Source: SICV01 sp038045265 (GTDB taxonomy: Archaea; Nanobdellota; Nanobdellia; Pacearchaeales; GW2011-AR1). From it: a stretch of DNA of 36,833 nucleotides. Each line of letters opens with the position of its first letter. Within the stretch, counting starts at the first letter, position 1. A model generated the notes under the pieces. It made no database searches. It had not been told where the DNA came from and saw only the letters and a program-made list of their open reading frames with translations. Location of the stretch: positions 1-36,833 of the forward strand of contig JBBSYL010000031.1 of the NCBI GenBank assembly GCA_038045265.1. Reading direction: 5' to 3'. Of the stretch, positions 8,201 to 13,937 are shown piece by piece. The position numbers and the translations under genes are program-made.

Positions 8201-8274
8201 TCAAGAACGGATTTAAGCCGTGCCCTGTTGAGAAAAATTGTGATTTCTGTAATGAATATGTCTATAACCTTTGA
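5224..8274 (+). CDS. UvrD/RecB-like helicase with Fe-S PD-(D/E)XK nuclease domain
   Basis: A 1016-residue superfamily 1A DNA helicase fused to a nuclease. Helicase motifs: Walker A AGAGTGKT near residue 18, Walker B VVDEFQDT near 246, motif III GDMNQSIYRFRG near 275, and motif V SHATKGLEY near 610. The nuclease begins near residue 775 (LSPSALLLFDECQKKYEYRY) and has the RecB-type IIDYKTGK near 905. One Cys in FDEC and three in CPVEKNCDFC at the C-terminus match the 4Cys iron-sulfur arrangement of AddB, Dna2 and Cas4. Expected role: DNA end processing or repair; a defence role is possible. TATA element CTTTATAATC at 5190-5199 gives a leaderless transcript. Apparently a single-gene unit. Confidence 0.88.
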   Translation: MNAIEKVNGPCVILAGAGTGKTYAIVEKMKHLVQIGVKPERIVCITFSNEAANNLVLRIEKILGINGNSNNASKPVIRTFHGFSADLLRSYGDKIGIGKEFKILDPDQAKVILHRNLKVNVINCHRYIGTIGTAKDLGIKLEEFQKFLSVELSKYEGINLEGKLETLNFEFQTMHIRKDWDRKKVLVSEMKRLKRIIELKKFVSAWNAYEKLKAKGNYQDYSDLNANALHLLEDNPEIAENYDYVVVDEFQDTNKLQLDFLFRLCLNGNITIVGDMNQSIYRFRGAYKDNYSFFKKAFEVKEDDVFNLSKSYRSPNKVLKLAHTLILNNYQNKEECFFVDNAHNREGDKIEVYEMKDAREEARKVVELIKKEIESGIALEEICVMFRAHQHGRVIRKALEEAEIAYYAVSKASLLKQKSVKTARDYMIILNKLKKKEKGGEDSWWDLVYQLDFSQEDLIKIGKAIKDFIGSNRKKEEDEKKDNIGEINGKDIVSVYLFNNLESIVSEKGKMAAKILIEKIKILIPTLDKPISELMKEVYRVAGLANEQQTKEEKEIMINLNKFYEIGKLHEELYDSTLDNFLYYLDILESLGIELDASELEEKGVRLMTSHATKGLEYKTVIITNLAQGRFPIERYISNTLIPTELLPEVKNELKGMSEDEKEEYVKSYEKYNQLLEERRLCYVSFTRVKEKLILTYAKEYGGKEFLPSMFLNEIAYKKNEDVNFEIDSEVKWSEKAEMGNKEKKFSINAFVNAQQLEEAVKNGVREEKLEEKKKLSPSALLLFDECQKKYEYRYVYNMPDRKTIGWEAMRLGSFVHLILEKGVSAGFSKVDDFLSLSREMSMEEDWESVELQEAETLIKVFFERHKGKYGEKTKTEQYLPMKMDGIDFIGFADRIDFTENGVEIIDYKTGKSNISPKDRNWQLGFYALAAQEKYGKVRKVVLDMLKQEKPLEFEIDERGNAHCISSKYIEGFNINHIREEILITAKKIQEAFKNGFKPCPVEKNCDFCNEYVYNL

Positions 8275-8352
8275 GAAAGGTTCTAGGAGTCCAAAAGAGA
8301 TTGGATGGATTGTGAGCGAAAGATATAAATTATTACTTTAATTGTGATTATT

Positions 8353-8565
8353 ATGAATATTAAGAAAACTGGTAAGCTTGAAAAATCGATAAAAGAAGAT
8401 GCAAATTTGGGATTGCATGATAATGTAATTTCTGATAAACAAAATAATAAACTAATGAGTTCTATGGCCGGTTCACTTAAGAAGTATTTTAAGAATAAGC
8501 AGGAAGTAATAAGCAGGGAAGACATACTTAAAGATTTAAGGGATAAAAAAGATAGAGATGTATAA
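8353..8565 (+). CDS. Orphan VapB-like antitoxin
   Basis: About 70 residues, starting MNIKKTGKLEKSIKEDANLG. Its C-terminal half (SSMAGSLKKYFKNKQEVISR) matches the toxin-binding tail of the VapB at 1876 (KSMAGSLAKYYKN). A GTG at 8344 gives a longer form, but a BRE/TATA (GAAAGATATAAATT, about 8317-8330) sits ~25 bp before the ATG at 8353, so I chose that. The toxin gene that should follow is gone except for its last codons (8569-8613). The protein may remain as an anti-addiction antitoxin against related VapC toxins such as the one at 2090 (inference). Confidence 0.68.
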   Translation: MNIKKTGKLEKSIKEDANLGLHDNVISDKQNNKLMSSMAGSLKKYFKNKQEVISREDILKDLRDKKDRDV

Positions 8566-8568
8566 TAT

Positions 8569-8613
8569 AACGATTTTAGAGGATTAAAGAATGTGGTTAT
8601 TTTTGATAAATAA
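8569..8613 (+). pseudogene. Relic of vapC: last 14 codons only
   Basis: Three bases after the antitoxin stop codon, in the same frame, the sequence reads NDFRGLKNVVIFDK then stop. The intact VapC of this window ends DNDFRGLDKVKVL. The rest of the toxin gene (about 110 codons) is missing, a clean deletion that removed everything between the antitoxin stop and the toxin's final strand. Confidence 0.7.
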
Positions 8614-8620
8614 TCCTTGA

Positions 8621-9232
8621 TTAAAGTTTAAGCCCTTTATCCCAATTTGTCGGCATTCTCGATTTTCTCTTCTTTGGTTTTGCGCTTGATTCTTTGGCGC
8701 AAAGATAAGCTGCCCTAAAAGCTTCTTCTGGAGTTAGGTAACTTGCTTCTTCTTTCAGAACTTCTTTTGGAAAGTTTGCTGATTCGAAGATGGTCTGAAC
8801 GGTATTTATTGCTTCTAGTTCATCCATTCCAGATTCAATAAGGATTCTTTCTAATCCTTTCGAAATCCTTCCAAATTCTTTGTTTGTATATACTTCAAAT
8901 TGGTCAAAGTGCAAATCTTTTAGTATCGCATCGCGAGGTACACATTGTGCCGTGATTAAATAGAATGCATCTCTTCCATTTGTTATGAATTCTCTTTTTC
9001 CAGCATCAGGTAATTTCTCATAAGCACCCAATCTTCTTTCTACTGCTGTAATTATTGTTTCTTCGTCGTTTTCTTCGAGAAAAAAGTAGGGAACAAAAAC
9101 TCCACAAATGATAAAATCTTCTGGTTCTATTATTAATCTATGTTCTCTTACAAAAGATAGTTTAGAATATCGTGAAAGAGTAAAGTTAGATACTCCTTGA
9201 GGTTGAACGTCGGGAGTTATTATGTAACCCAT
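8621..9232 (-). CDS. Conserved-looking hypothetical protein
   Basis: A 203-residue protein I do not recognise. It has a mixed beta N-terminal half (EDFIICGVFVPYFFLEEND) and a helical C-terminal half (IEAINTVQTIF-like region, TPEEAFRAAYLCAKES) ending in a basic tail (KPKKRKSRMPTNW). No signal peptide or membrane span. Divergently transcribed from rpo7 with about 90 bp between start codons; minus-strand AT-rich promoter sequence lies around 9255-9275. Being next to the transcription/translation operon suggests a soluble housekeeping or nucleic-acid-binding protein, but this is weak inference. Confidence 0.62.
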   Translation of the reverse strand: MGYIITPDVQPQGVSNFTLSRYSKLSFVREHRLIIEPEDFIICGVFVPYFFLEENDEETIITAVERRLGAYEKLPDAGKREFITNGRDAFYLITAQCVPRDAILKDLHFDQFEVYTNKEFGRISKGLERILIESGMDELEAINTVQTIFESANFPKEVLKEEASYLTPEEAFRAAYLCAKESSAKPKKRKSRMPTNWDKGLKL

Positions 9233-9322
9233 AAGAGTGTTAATTTAACTTCGCTTTTAAGCTTTTATTTACAAATCGGAAAGCATAAGCTTTTTAAATC
9301 AACTTTTTCTCTGAAGAGTAAG

Positions 9323-9922
9323 ATGTTTTATTTAGTTGATGTTGAAGATCATGTAAGAGTTGAGCCTAAGCACTTTGGCTTGCCTACAAGGGAAGCTATA
9401 GAGAAACAGCTCAATGAGAGTTACGTCGATAAGGTTACTAAGGAACTTGGACATGTTATAAGTGTTATAGGTGTCGATGATGTGAGTGATGGTATAATAA
9501 TTCCAGGGGATGGGGCCGCCTATTATAGGTCTTTGTTTAAGCTTTTGATATGGAAGCCTGAATTGCATGAGTTAGTTTATGGAACTATTGCAGAGATAAC
9601 TAATTTTGGAGCATTTTTACAGATAGGGCCTACTCAGGGAATGATACATATTTCACAGACAATGGAAGATTATGTTTCTTTGTCGAAAACTGGAACATTG
9701 TCTGGAAAGGCTAGCAAGAGAAATTTAGCTAAAGGAGATAATTGTGTTGCAAGGATTGTCGCCATAAGCTATAAATCTGGAGAGCCTAAAATTGGACTTA
9801 CAATGAGACAACATGGATTAGGAAAGATAGAGTGGCTTGAAGAGGATAAGAGAAAGAAGACTTCTGAATTGAAGAAAGCTGAAAAGGCAACAGGGAAGAA
9901 AGGCAAGGGAGAGAGGAAATAA
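9323..9922 (+). CDS. rpo7: RNA polymerase subunit Rpo7 (RpoE1)
   Basis: About 199 residues starting MFYLVDVEDHVRVEPKHFG, the typical Rpo7/Rpb7 N-terminus, followed by the tip domain and an S1-type OB fold (HELVYGTIAEITNFGAFLQI, GMIHISQTMEDYV). With Rpo4 it forms the stalk of archaeal RNA polymerase. Start chosen at 9323 because homologues begin there and a TATA box (TTTTTAAATC, 9291-9300) lies ~25 bp upstream, giving a leaderless mRNA; an in-frame ATG at 9197 would add 42 unrelated residues. The lysine-rich tail after residue ~175 (KKTSELKKAEKATGKKGKGE) is longer than usual. First gene of the Spt4-S24e-S27ae operon. Confidence 0.95.
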   Translation: MFYLVDVEDHVRVEPKHFGLPTREAIEKQLNESYVDKVTKELGHVISVIGVDDVSDGIIIPGDGAAYYRSLFKLLIWKPELHELVYGTIAEITNFGAFLQIGPTQGMIHISQTMEDYVSLSKTGTLSGKASKRNLAKGDNCVARIVAISYKSGEPKIGLTMRQHGLGKIEWLEEDKRKKTSELKKAEKATGKKGKGERK

Positions 9923-10113
9923 TGGCTGGAATGAAAGCATGCAAGAAGTGTAAGGCAATTGTTGGATCTGGTAATAAGTGTCTGCAATGTGGTTCGAATG
10001 AATTAGCTGAAACTTTTAAAGGAAAGTTAGTTATATTGGATGAGGAAAAATCTGAAATTGCAAAGAATGTAAAGATAAGTAAAAAAGGAGAGTTTGCTAT
10101 AAAGACAGGATGA
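9922..10113 (+). CDS. spt4: Transcription elongation factor Spt4 (RpoE2)
   Basis: A 63-residue zinc protein with CKKC near residue 7 and CLQC near residue 20, the four ligands of the Spt4 zinc finger. Spt4 binds Spt5 and clamps RNA polymerase for processive elongation. The start ATG overlaps the rpo7 stop codon by one base and the end overlaps S24e by 4 bp, so the three genes are tightly coupled. The rpo7-spt4-S24e-S27ae order is the standard archaeal arrangement. Confidence 0.94.
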   Translation: MAGMKACKKCKAIVGSGNKCLQCGSNELAETFKGKLVILDEEKSEIAKNVKISKKGEFAIKTG

Positions 10114-10379
10114 AAATGAGAAAAGAGATACACAATAAACTTTTGAATAGAAAAGAAGTCGAACTAGAGTTGGAGTCAGAATCAAATCCAGGTATAGCAA
10201 AATGCAGAGCAGATATAGCAAAACATTTTAAGAGTGAAGAAAATCTTGTGGTTATTAAAAGACTGTTAAGCCATTTTGGTAAAAATAATTTTGTGGTTGA
10301 AGCATACATATACAAAGATGAAGCTAATATGAAGGCAGTTGAAATGCCTGCAAAAAAGAAGAAAGAGGTTAAACAATAA
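10110..10379 (+). CDS. rps24e: 30S ribosomal protein eS24
   Basis: An 89-residue protein with the eS24 pattern: KEIHNKLLNRKEVELELE, then KCRADIAKHFKSEENLVVIK and FVVEAYIYKDEANM. Small-subunit ribosomal protein found in archaea and eukaryotes. Begins inside the spt4 stop (4-bp overlap). The C-terminal tail is lysine-rich (PAKKKKEVKQ). Confidence 0.93.
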   Translation: MKMRKEIHNKLLNRKEVELELESESNPGIAKCRADIAKHFKSEENLVVIKRLLSHFGKNNFVVEAYIYKDEANMKAVEMPAKKKKEVKQ

Positions 10380-10384
10380 ATAAA

Positions 10385-10453
10385 ATGGCTGATATAAAGA
10401 ATAGGAAATTCTTTAAACTACCACTTGCAGGAAAGGAGACAGCAAGATGGTAG
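10385..10453 (+). CDS. Possible 22-codon leader ORF before eS27
   Basis: ATG at 10385 opens a 22-residue frame, MADIKNRKFFKLPLAGKETA then RW and stop. The stop TAG lies inside the ATGGTAG that starts S27ae, so the end of this frame overlaps the S27ae start by 7 bp, as expected for translational coupling. It is in a different frame from S27ae, basic, and without a known homologue I can recall. May be a coupling peptide or a very small ribosome-associated protein; could also be chance. Confidence 0.35.
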   Translation: MADIKNRKFFKLPLAGKETARW

Positions 10454-10647
10454 ATAAAGAAAAGAAAGGAAAGAAACAACATAAGAATCATCAGACAAGT
10501 GAAAAGTATAAGCTTTACACAATTTCTGGAGAGAGTGTTAAAAAACATAAACATTGTGTAAAGTGTGGGCCAGGAGTTTTCCTTGCACAGCATAAAGATA
10601 GAATGAGTTGTGGAAAGTGCGGGTATACTGAATTTTCTAAGAAGTGA
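10447..10647 (+). CDS. rps27ae: 30S ribosomal protein eS31 (S27ae)
   Basis: A 66-residue zinc-ribbon ribosomal protein. The signature KHCVKCGPGVFLAQHKDRMS followed by CGKCGYTEF supplies four zinc-binding cysteines. The N-terminal extension (MVDKEKKGKKQHKNHQTSE) is longer and more basic than in most archaea. Last gene of the rpo7 operon. Confidence 0.94.
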   Translation: MVDKEKKGKKQHKNHQTSEKYKLYTISGESVKKHKHCVKCGPGVFLAQHKDRMSCGKCGYTEFSKK

Positions 10648-10717
10648 TTTGTTAGTTCAAGAATACATAAGTGCTAGCAAATATAAATATATAAAAAGAC
10701 ATTTAGTATAAAAAATA

Positions 10718-11113
10718 ATGGTTAATTTAGGCAAGGTCGCGTTTTATGGTCTAGCTTTTGGCGCAGTTTTTACTATGGGTGGAATTGTTGGTTCTGGGCT
10801 GACTATTTTGGCTAATAAAAGTACACTCGAGGAAGTTAATAGACAAGCTGAAGCTAAGGTAGAAAGTGTAAAGACAAATGCTTATAATGAAATTGTTAGA
10901 CAGAGAGAATTGGGAATGCCTGTAACAGTGCATCCAATTAGGGGAGAAGGTAAAAAACAAATGCTTGTTGTTATTGATGGGCATAGAGAAGGATATATTT
11001 TCACGGCAAATTGGGAAGGATTCTATACTAGGGGAGGGAATCCCAGAGTTGAGAACCCTATAGAAGCTAGAACCAATCTTATTAGGGTTAATTTTTCTTT
11101 GCCATATAGATAA
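10718..11113 (+). CDS. Small membrane-anchored hypothetical protein
   Basis: A 131-residue protein with one N-terminal hydrophobic span (about residues 7-31, VAFYGLAFGAVFTMGGIVGS onward) followed by a short helical linker (EEVNRQAEAKVESVKTNAYN) and a beta-rich C-terminal domain (KKQMLVVIDGHREGYIFTAN). Likely held in the membrane with its C-terminal part outside or inside; no family recognised. A strong TATA region (AAATATAAATATATAAAAAG, about 10678-10697) precedes the ATG by ~25 bp, so it is its own transcription unit. Confidence 0.72.
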   Translation: MVNLGKVAFYGLAFGAVFTMGGIVGSGLTILANKSTLEEVNRQAEAKVESVKTNAYNEIVRQRELGMPVTVHPIRGEGKKQMLVVIDGHREGYIFTANWEGFYTRGGNPRVENPIEARTNLIRVNFSLPYR

Positions 11114-11147
11114 TTTTATAACTTCTAATTATAAGAGATTTCATAGA

Positions 11148-11183
11148 AATTTCTAGCTTTCGCTTTTTACAAAGCTTCAAGTT
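11148..11183 (+). repeat. 3'-end hairpin element, copy 1
   Basis: AATTTCTAGCTTTCGCTTT (11148-11166) followed by AAAGCTTCAAGTT (11171-11183). The stem AGCTTT/AAAGCT can form. The same two blocks, with a different loop between them, follow the ychF stop codon at 33468-33506. Both copies sit right after a gene, suggesting a 3' UTR or terminator element. Confidence 0.6.
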
Positions 11184-11228
11184 ATAGGAAAGGAAATTAA
11201 TAATCGGAGAGTTTTGTTCCTTTCCTAT
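11184..11228. terminator. Perfect 12-bp inverted repeat, possible terminator or processing hairpin
   Basis: ATAGGAAAGGAA (11184-11195) and TTCCTTTCCTAT (11217-11228) form a perfect 12-bp stem with a 21-nt loop. On the minus strand it is downstream of the candidate RNA gene at 11310-11488; on the plus strand it follows the gene ending at 11113. Which transcript uses it is not known. Confidence 0.45.
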
Positions 11229-11309
11229 TTAGAGGTGGAATTTAAAAAGTACGAATATTTAATTCCATCACTATAGACAAGATTTAAGCTCTTTTTTGAG
11301 AGGATGATT

Positions 11310-11488
11310 TATCACCTCATCTCTTACGATTCGGATATGTTCTTCTACCTTATCAAAGGACTTTGTGAAAAACCTTGAAGAATCGTCATAATTCTAGTTT
11401 TTATCGACTTATTATAAACCCATGAAGAGGAGATTCCACCATTCAAGAAGAGCGATGAAATGTCCTCTCCTGGGAAAAAGAGGTGATA
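11310..11488 (-). ncRNA. Candidate structured non-coding RNA (~180 nt)
   Basis: The region 11114-11626 has no supported protein gene. On the minus strand a consensus promoter (CCGAAACATTTAAATATG, 11507-11524) predicts a transcript start near 11488. That is exactly where a 9-bp terminal helix begins: TATCACCTC/GAGGTGATA pairs 11480-11488 with 11310-11318. Inside are a helix CCCAGGAGA with TCTCC and TGGG (11466-11474 with 11429-11433 and 11419-11422) and a helix ACGATTC/GAATCGT (11380-11386 with 11326-11332). I looked for RNase P, SRP and 6S-like core motifs and did not find them, so the family is unknown. Confidence 0.6.
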
Positions 11489-11506
11489 GTAATTATAAAA
11501 TATAGG

Positions 11507-11524
11507 CATATTTAAATGTTTCGG
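11507..11524 (-). promoter_or_regulatory. Minus-strand BRE/TATA promoter of the candidate RNA
   Basis: Read on the minus strand: CCGAAACATTTAAATATG, the same BRE plus TATA pattern as upstream of the protein genes at 21237, 22035, 25699 and 35874. No minus-strand ORF starts within range, so it most likely drives the RNA at 11310-11488. Confidence 0.6.
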
Positions 11525-11626
11525 TAGTGTTATCACTACAAAATGAATAACTTACCTCTTATATTTCACGACTAACTTTACAAAAGGGAGGGGAAGGCAT
11601 ATAAAGTTACTAACCTCTTTCAAGGT

Positions 11627-12559
11627 ATGGGGGAGGATTCTGAGGTTTTTCAGGGAGCAAATGTTAAGCAGAAGGTCAGTCAGGAGCAGATTCATGACCT
11701 CCTTTTTAGTGAACAACTGAGTTGGCAGGCTATTATTTATGATTTAATAAATACAGAACAATTAAGTCCATGGGATATAGATATTTCATTGCTTGCTAAT
11801 AGGTTTCTTGAGAGAGTTAAAGAATTGGAAGAGGCGAATTTTTTTGTTTCGAGTAAAGTTCTTCTTGCAGCGTCTTTATTATTGAGAATAAAGTCTGAAA
11901 TACTTCTTGATATAGACTTGCAGGATTTGGACGATATACTTTTTGGAAAGAAAGTTGAGAAAAAATATGTGCAAGAGAGAATTGAGTTAGAAGAAGAGAT
12001 ACCTGAACTTGTTGTTAGAACGCCTTTGCCGAGATTTAAGAAAGTTACTTTAGAGCAACTTATTAGGGCGTTGGATACCGCTATTTCTACGGAGAATAGG
12101 AGAATAAAGAAGGTTGTCTTGGCAAAGCAACAAGAATATGAAACTGCTTTGTCTTTGCCTAAAAGAAGGATAAATATTCAAGATGATATAAAAAAAGTTT
12201 ATTTGAGGTTACAAGCCATATTTAAGGAAAGAGAAGAAAGATTGGCTTTTTCTGAAATTTCAAGCAAAGAAAAGGAAGAAATGGTATCCACTTTTATTCC
12301 GCTGTTGCATCTTGATACACAACATAAAATCTGGATTGAACAGGAAGGGCATTTTAAGGAGATATGGATTATACTAAAGGAACTTTATGAAAAACAGAAT
12401 GCTGAAGAACTGGAGGAGATGAAGAAAGAAGTTGAAGAAGAATTGAAGAGACTTCAAGATTTAGGAGAGATTGAAATTGAAGAGGAAGGAGAGGAAGAGG
12501 TTGAGGAACTCAGATTCAAAGATTCTAGGGAAAAGAGAGAAGTTGAAGAGGAAGAGTAA
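11627..12559 (+). CDS. scpA: Segregation and condensation protein ScpA
   Basis: A 310-residue kleisin of the SMC complex. The N-terminal part (WQAIIYDLINTEQLSPWDID, then LLANRFLERVKELEEANFFV and ASLLLRIKSEILL) is the ScpA signature; an acidic middle and a helical C-terminal half follow, ending in a very acidic Glu-rich tail (residues ~265-310). ScpA bridges SMC heads to organise the chromosome; no smc gene is in this window. TATA (CATATAAAG, 11598-11606) lies ~25 bp before the ATG, so leaderless. Followed after 31 bp by xseA with its own promoter. Confidence 0.93.
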   Translation: MGEDSEVFQGANVKQKVSQEQIHDLLFSEQLSWQAIIYDLINTEQLSPWDIDISLLANRFLERVKELEEANFFVSSKVLLAASLLLRIKSEILLDIDLQDLDDILFGKKVEKKYVQERIELEEEIPELVVRTPLPRFKKVTLEQLIRALDTAISTENRRIKKVVLAKQQEYETALSLPKRRINIQDDIKKVYLRLQAIFKEREERLAFSEISSKEKEEMVSTFIPLLHLDTQHKIWIEQEGHFKEIWIILKELYEKQNAEELEEMKKEVEEELKRLQDLGEIEIEEEGEEEVEELRFKDSREKREVEEEE

Positions 12560-12590
12560 ATTATATATAGAATTCCTAATATGACCTGAT

Positions 12591-13727
12591 ATGAAACAAG
12601 AAATTAAAATTAATTCAGTTTATGAGATAACTAGACAAATAAGAAAAACAATTGAATCCAATGATAACTTGCAAAATATCTGGGTCAGGGGAGAGATATC
12701 CAATCTTAAGTTACATAATAATGGATGCTCTTATTTTACTCTAAAAGATGAGAAGTCCGAGATAAAGTGTGTAGTTTTTAATCAAGAGTTTAATTTTGAA
12801 CCTAAAGATGGCATTAAAGTCGTTGTGAGAGGGCGAATAAGTGTTTGGAAATCATGTTATCAAATTGTTGTTGAAGAAATAAATTTGGAAGGCAGAGGAG
12901 AATTATATTTTAAATTTCTACAATTAAAAGAAAAGCTTCAAAAAGAAGGTTTGTTTGAAGAAAAATACAAAAAATCAATTCCAATTTATCCAAAAATCAT
13001 AGGTATTATAACTTCCTTAGAAGGAGCAGTTATTTATGATGTAATAAAGATAATAAAAAATAAATATCCCCATATAAAGATATTAATTTATCCTTCTTTG
13101 GTGCAAGGGGATGAAGCAAAGAATAGCATCTCTCGAGGTATTGAATTGCTGAATAGTTTAACTTTAGATACTATAATAATTGCAAGGGGTGGTGGCTCTT
13201 TTGAAGATTTATTTCCATTTAATGAGGAAATTGTAGCAAGGGCTATTTTTAATTCTAGAATACCCATAATATCAGCAATAGGGCACGAATCTGATGTTAC
13301 GATTGCTGATTTAACAGCGGATAAAAGAGCATCTACACCATCAGTGGCCGCGGAAATTTCAGTACCAAGCGAGAAAGATATTCTTAAATTCTTTAGAGAT
13401 TGGGAAACTTCTCTTTTAATTTGGGTAAAAAATCTTATGGATAGAAATAATAAGTTATTAAAAGAATTATCAAATAGAAAGATATTTAGAAAACCAAATA
13501 CTATTTTAGAGACATACGACTATAAATATAGTGTTGTTAATAATAGGTTAAATGACTTAAGCCCTTACTCAGTATTGAATAGAGGGTATAGTATAACCAT
13601 GAAAAAGGGTGAAATTATTTCAAGCGTAAGAGATATAAATGGGGGAGATTTACTTTCTACTGTTGTAAAGGACGGCACAATAAATTCAAAGGTGAAAAAT
13701 AGGGATGAAAAAAGAAATATCATTTGA
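12591..13727 (+). CDS. xseA: Exodeoxyribonuclease VII large subunit
   Basis: A 378-residue protein, somewhat shorter than the bacterial enzyme. N-terminal OB fold (WVRGEISNLKLHNNGCSYFT), then the catalytic region GIITSLEGAVIYDVIKIIKN, LDTIIIARGGGSFEDLFPFN and IPIISAIGHESDVTIADLTA, all diagnostic for XseA. With XseB it forms a single-strand-specific exonuclease that makes short oligonucleotides. The long coiled-coil C-terminal region of bacterial XseA is shortened. A TATA (ATTATATATAG, about 12559-12569) 25 bp upstream gives a leaderless start. Exo VII is mainly bacterial, so old transfer is likely. Confidence 0.94.
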   Translation: MKQEIKINSVYEITRQIRKTIESNDNLQNIWVRGEISNLKLHNNGCSYFTLKDEKSEIKCVVFNQEFNFEPKDGIKVVVRGRISVWKSCYQIVVEEINLEGRGELYFKFLQLKEKLQKEGLFEEKYKKSIPIYPKIIGIITSLEGAVIYDVIKIIKNKYPHIKILIYPSLVQGDEAKNSISRGIELLNSLTLDTIIIARGGGSFEDLFPFNEEIVARAIFNSRIPIISAIGHESDVTIADLTADKRASTPSVAAEISVPSEKDILKFFRDWETSLLIWVKNLMDRNNKLLKELSNRKIFRKPNTILETYDYKYSVVNNRLNDLSPYSVLNRGYSITMKKGEIISSVRDINGGDLLSTVVKDGTINSKVKNRDEKRNII

Positions 13728-13923
13728 GTCTGCGTTGAAGGATATTCAGGTATTAATTGAGGATTTAGAGAATGGGAATATACCTTTGAAAAAAAGCATA
13801 GCCAAATTTAAGGAAGGTGCCGATTTGCTTAATTATTGCAAAAAAGAATTAAAAGATTCTGAATTAAGCATACAAAAAATCTTAGATAAAGATGGAAAAA
13901 TCAAGTTTGAATCATTTCAATAA
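13705..13923 (+). CDS. xseB: Exodeoxyribonuclease VII small subunit
   Basis: A 72-residue helical protein with the XseB pattern FESALKDIQVLIEDLENGNI followed by PLKKSIAKFKEGADLLNYC. Several XseB chains coat the helical arm of XseA. The start lies 23 bp inside the end of xseA (different frame), so translation is coupled, as in bacteria. Ends 14 bp before the converging hisS. Confidence 0.93.
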   Translation: MKKEISFESALKDIQVLIEDLENGNIPLKKSIAKFKEGADLLNYCKKELKDSELSIQKILDKDGKIKFESFQ

Positions 13924-13937
13924 TTATAGTATGAAAT

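Noticed and set aside
9197..9322. Longer Rpo7 starting at 9197
   Set aside because: Would add 42 non-homologous residues and run across the TATA box at 9291-9300.
11310..11488. RNase P or SRP RNA at the structured minus-strand locus
   Set aside because: No recognisable RNase P core (GGAAAGUC-type CR-I with matching CR-V) and no SRP helix 8 motif; left as an unknown RNA.
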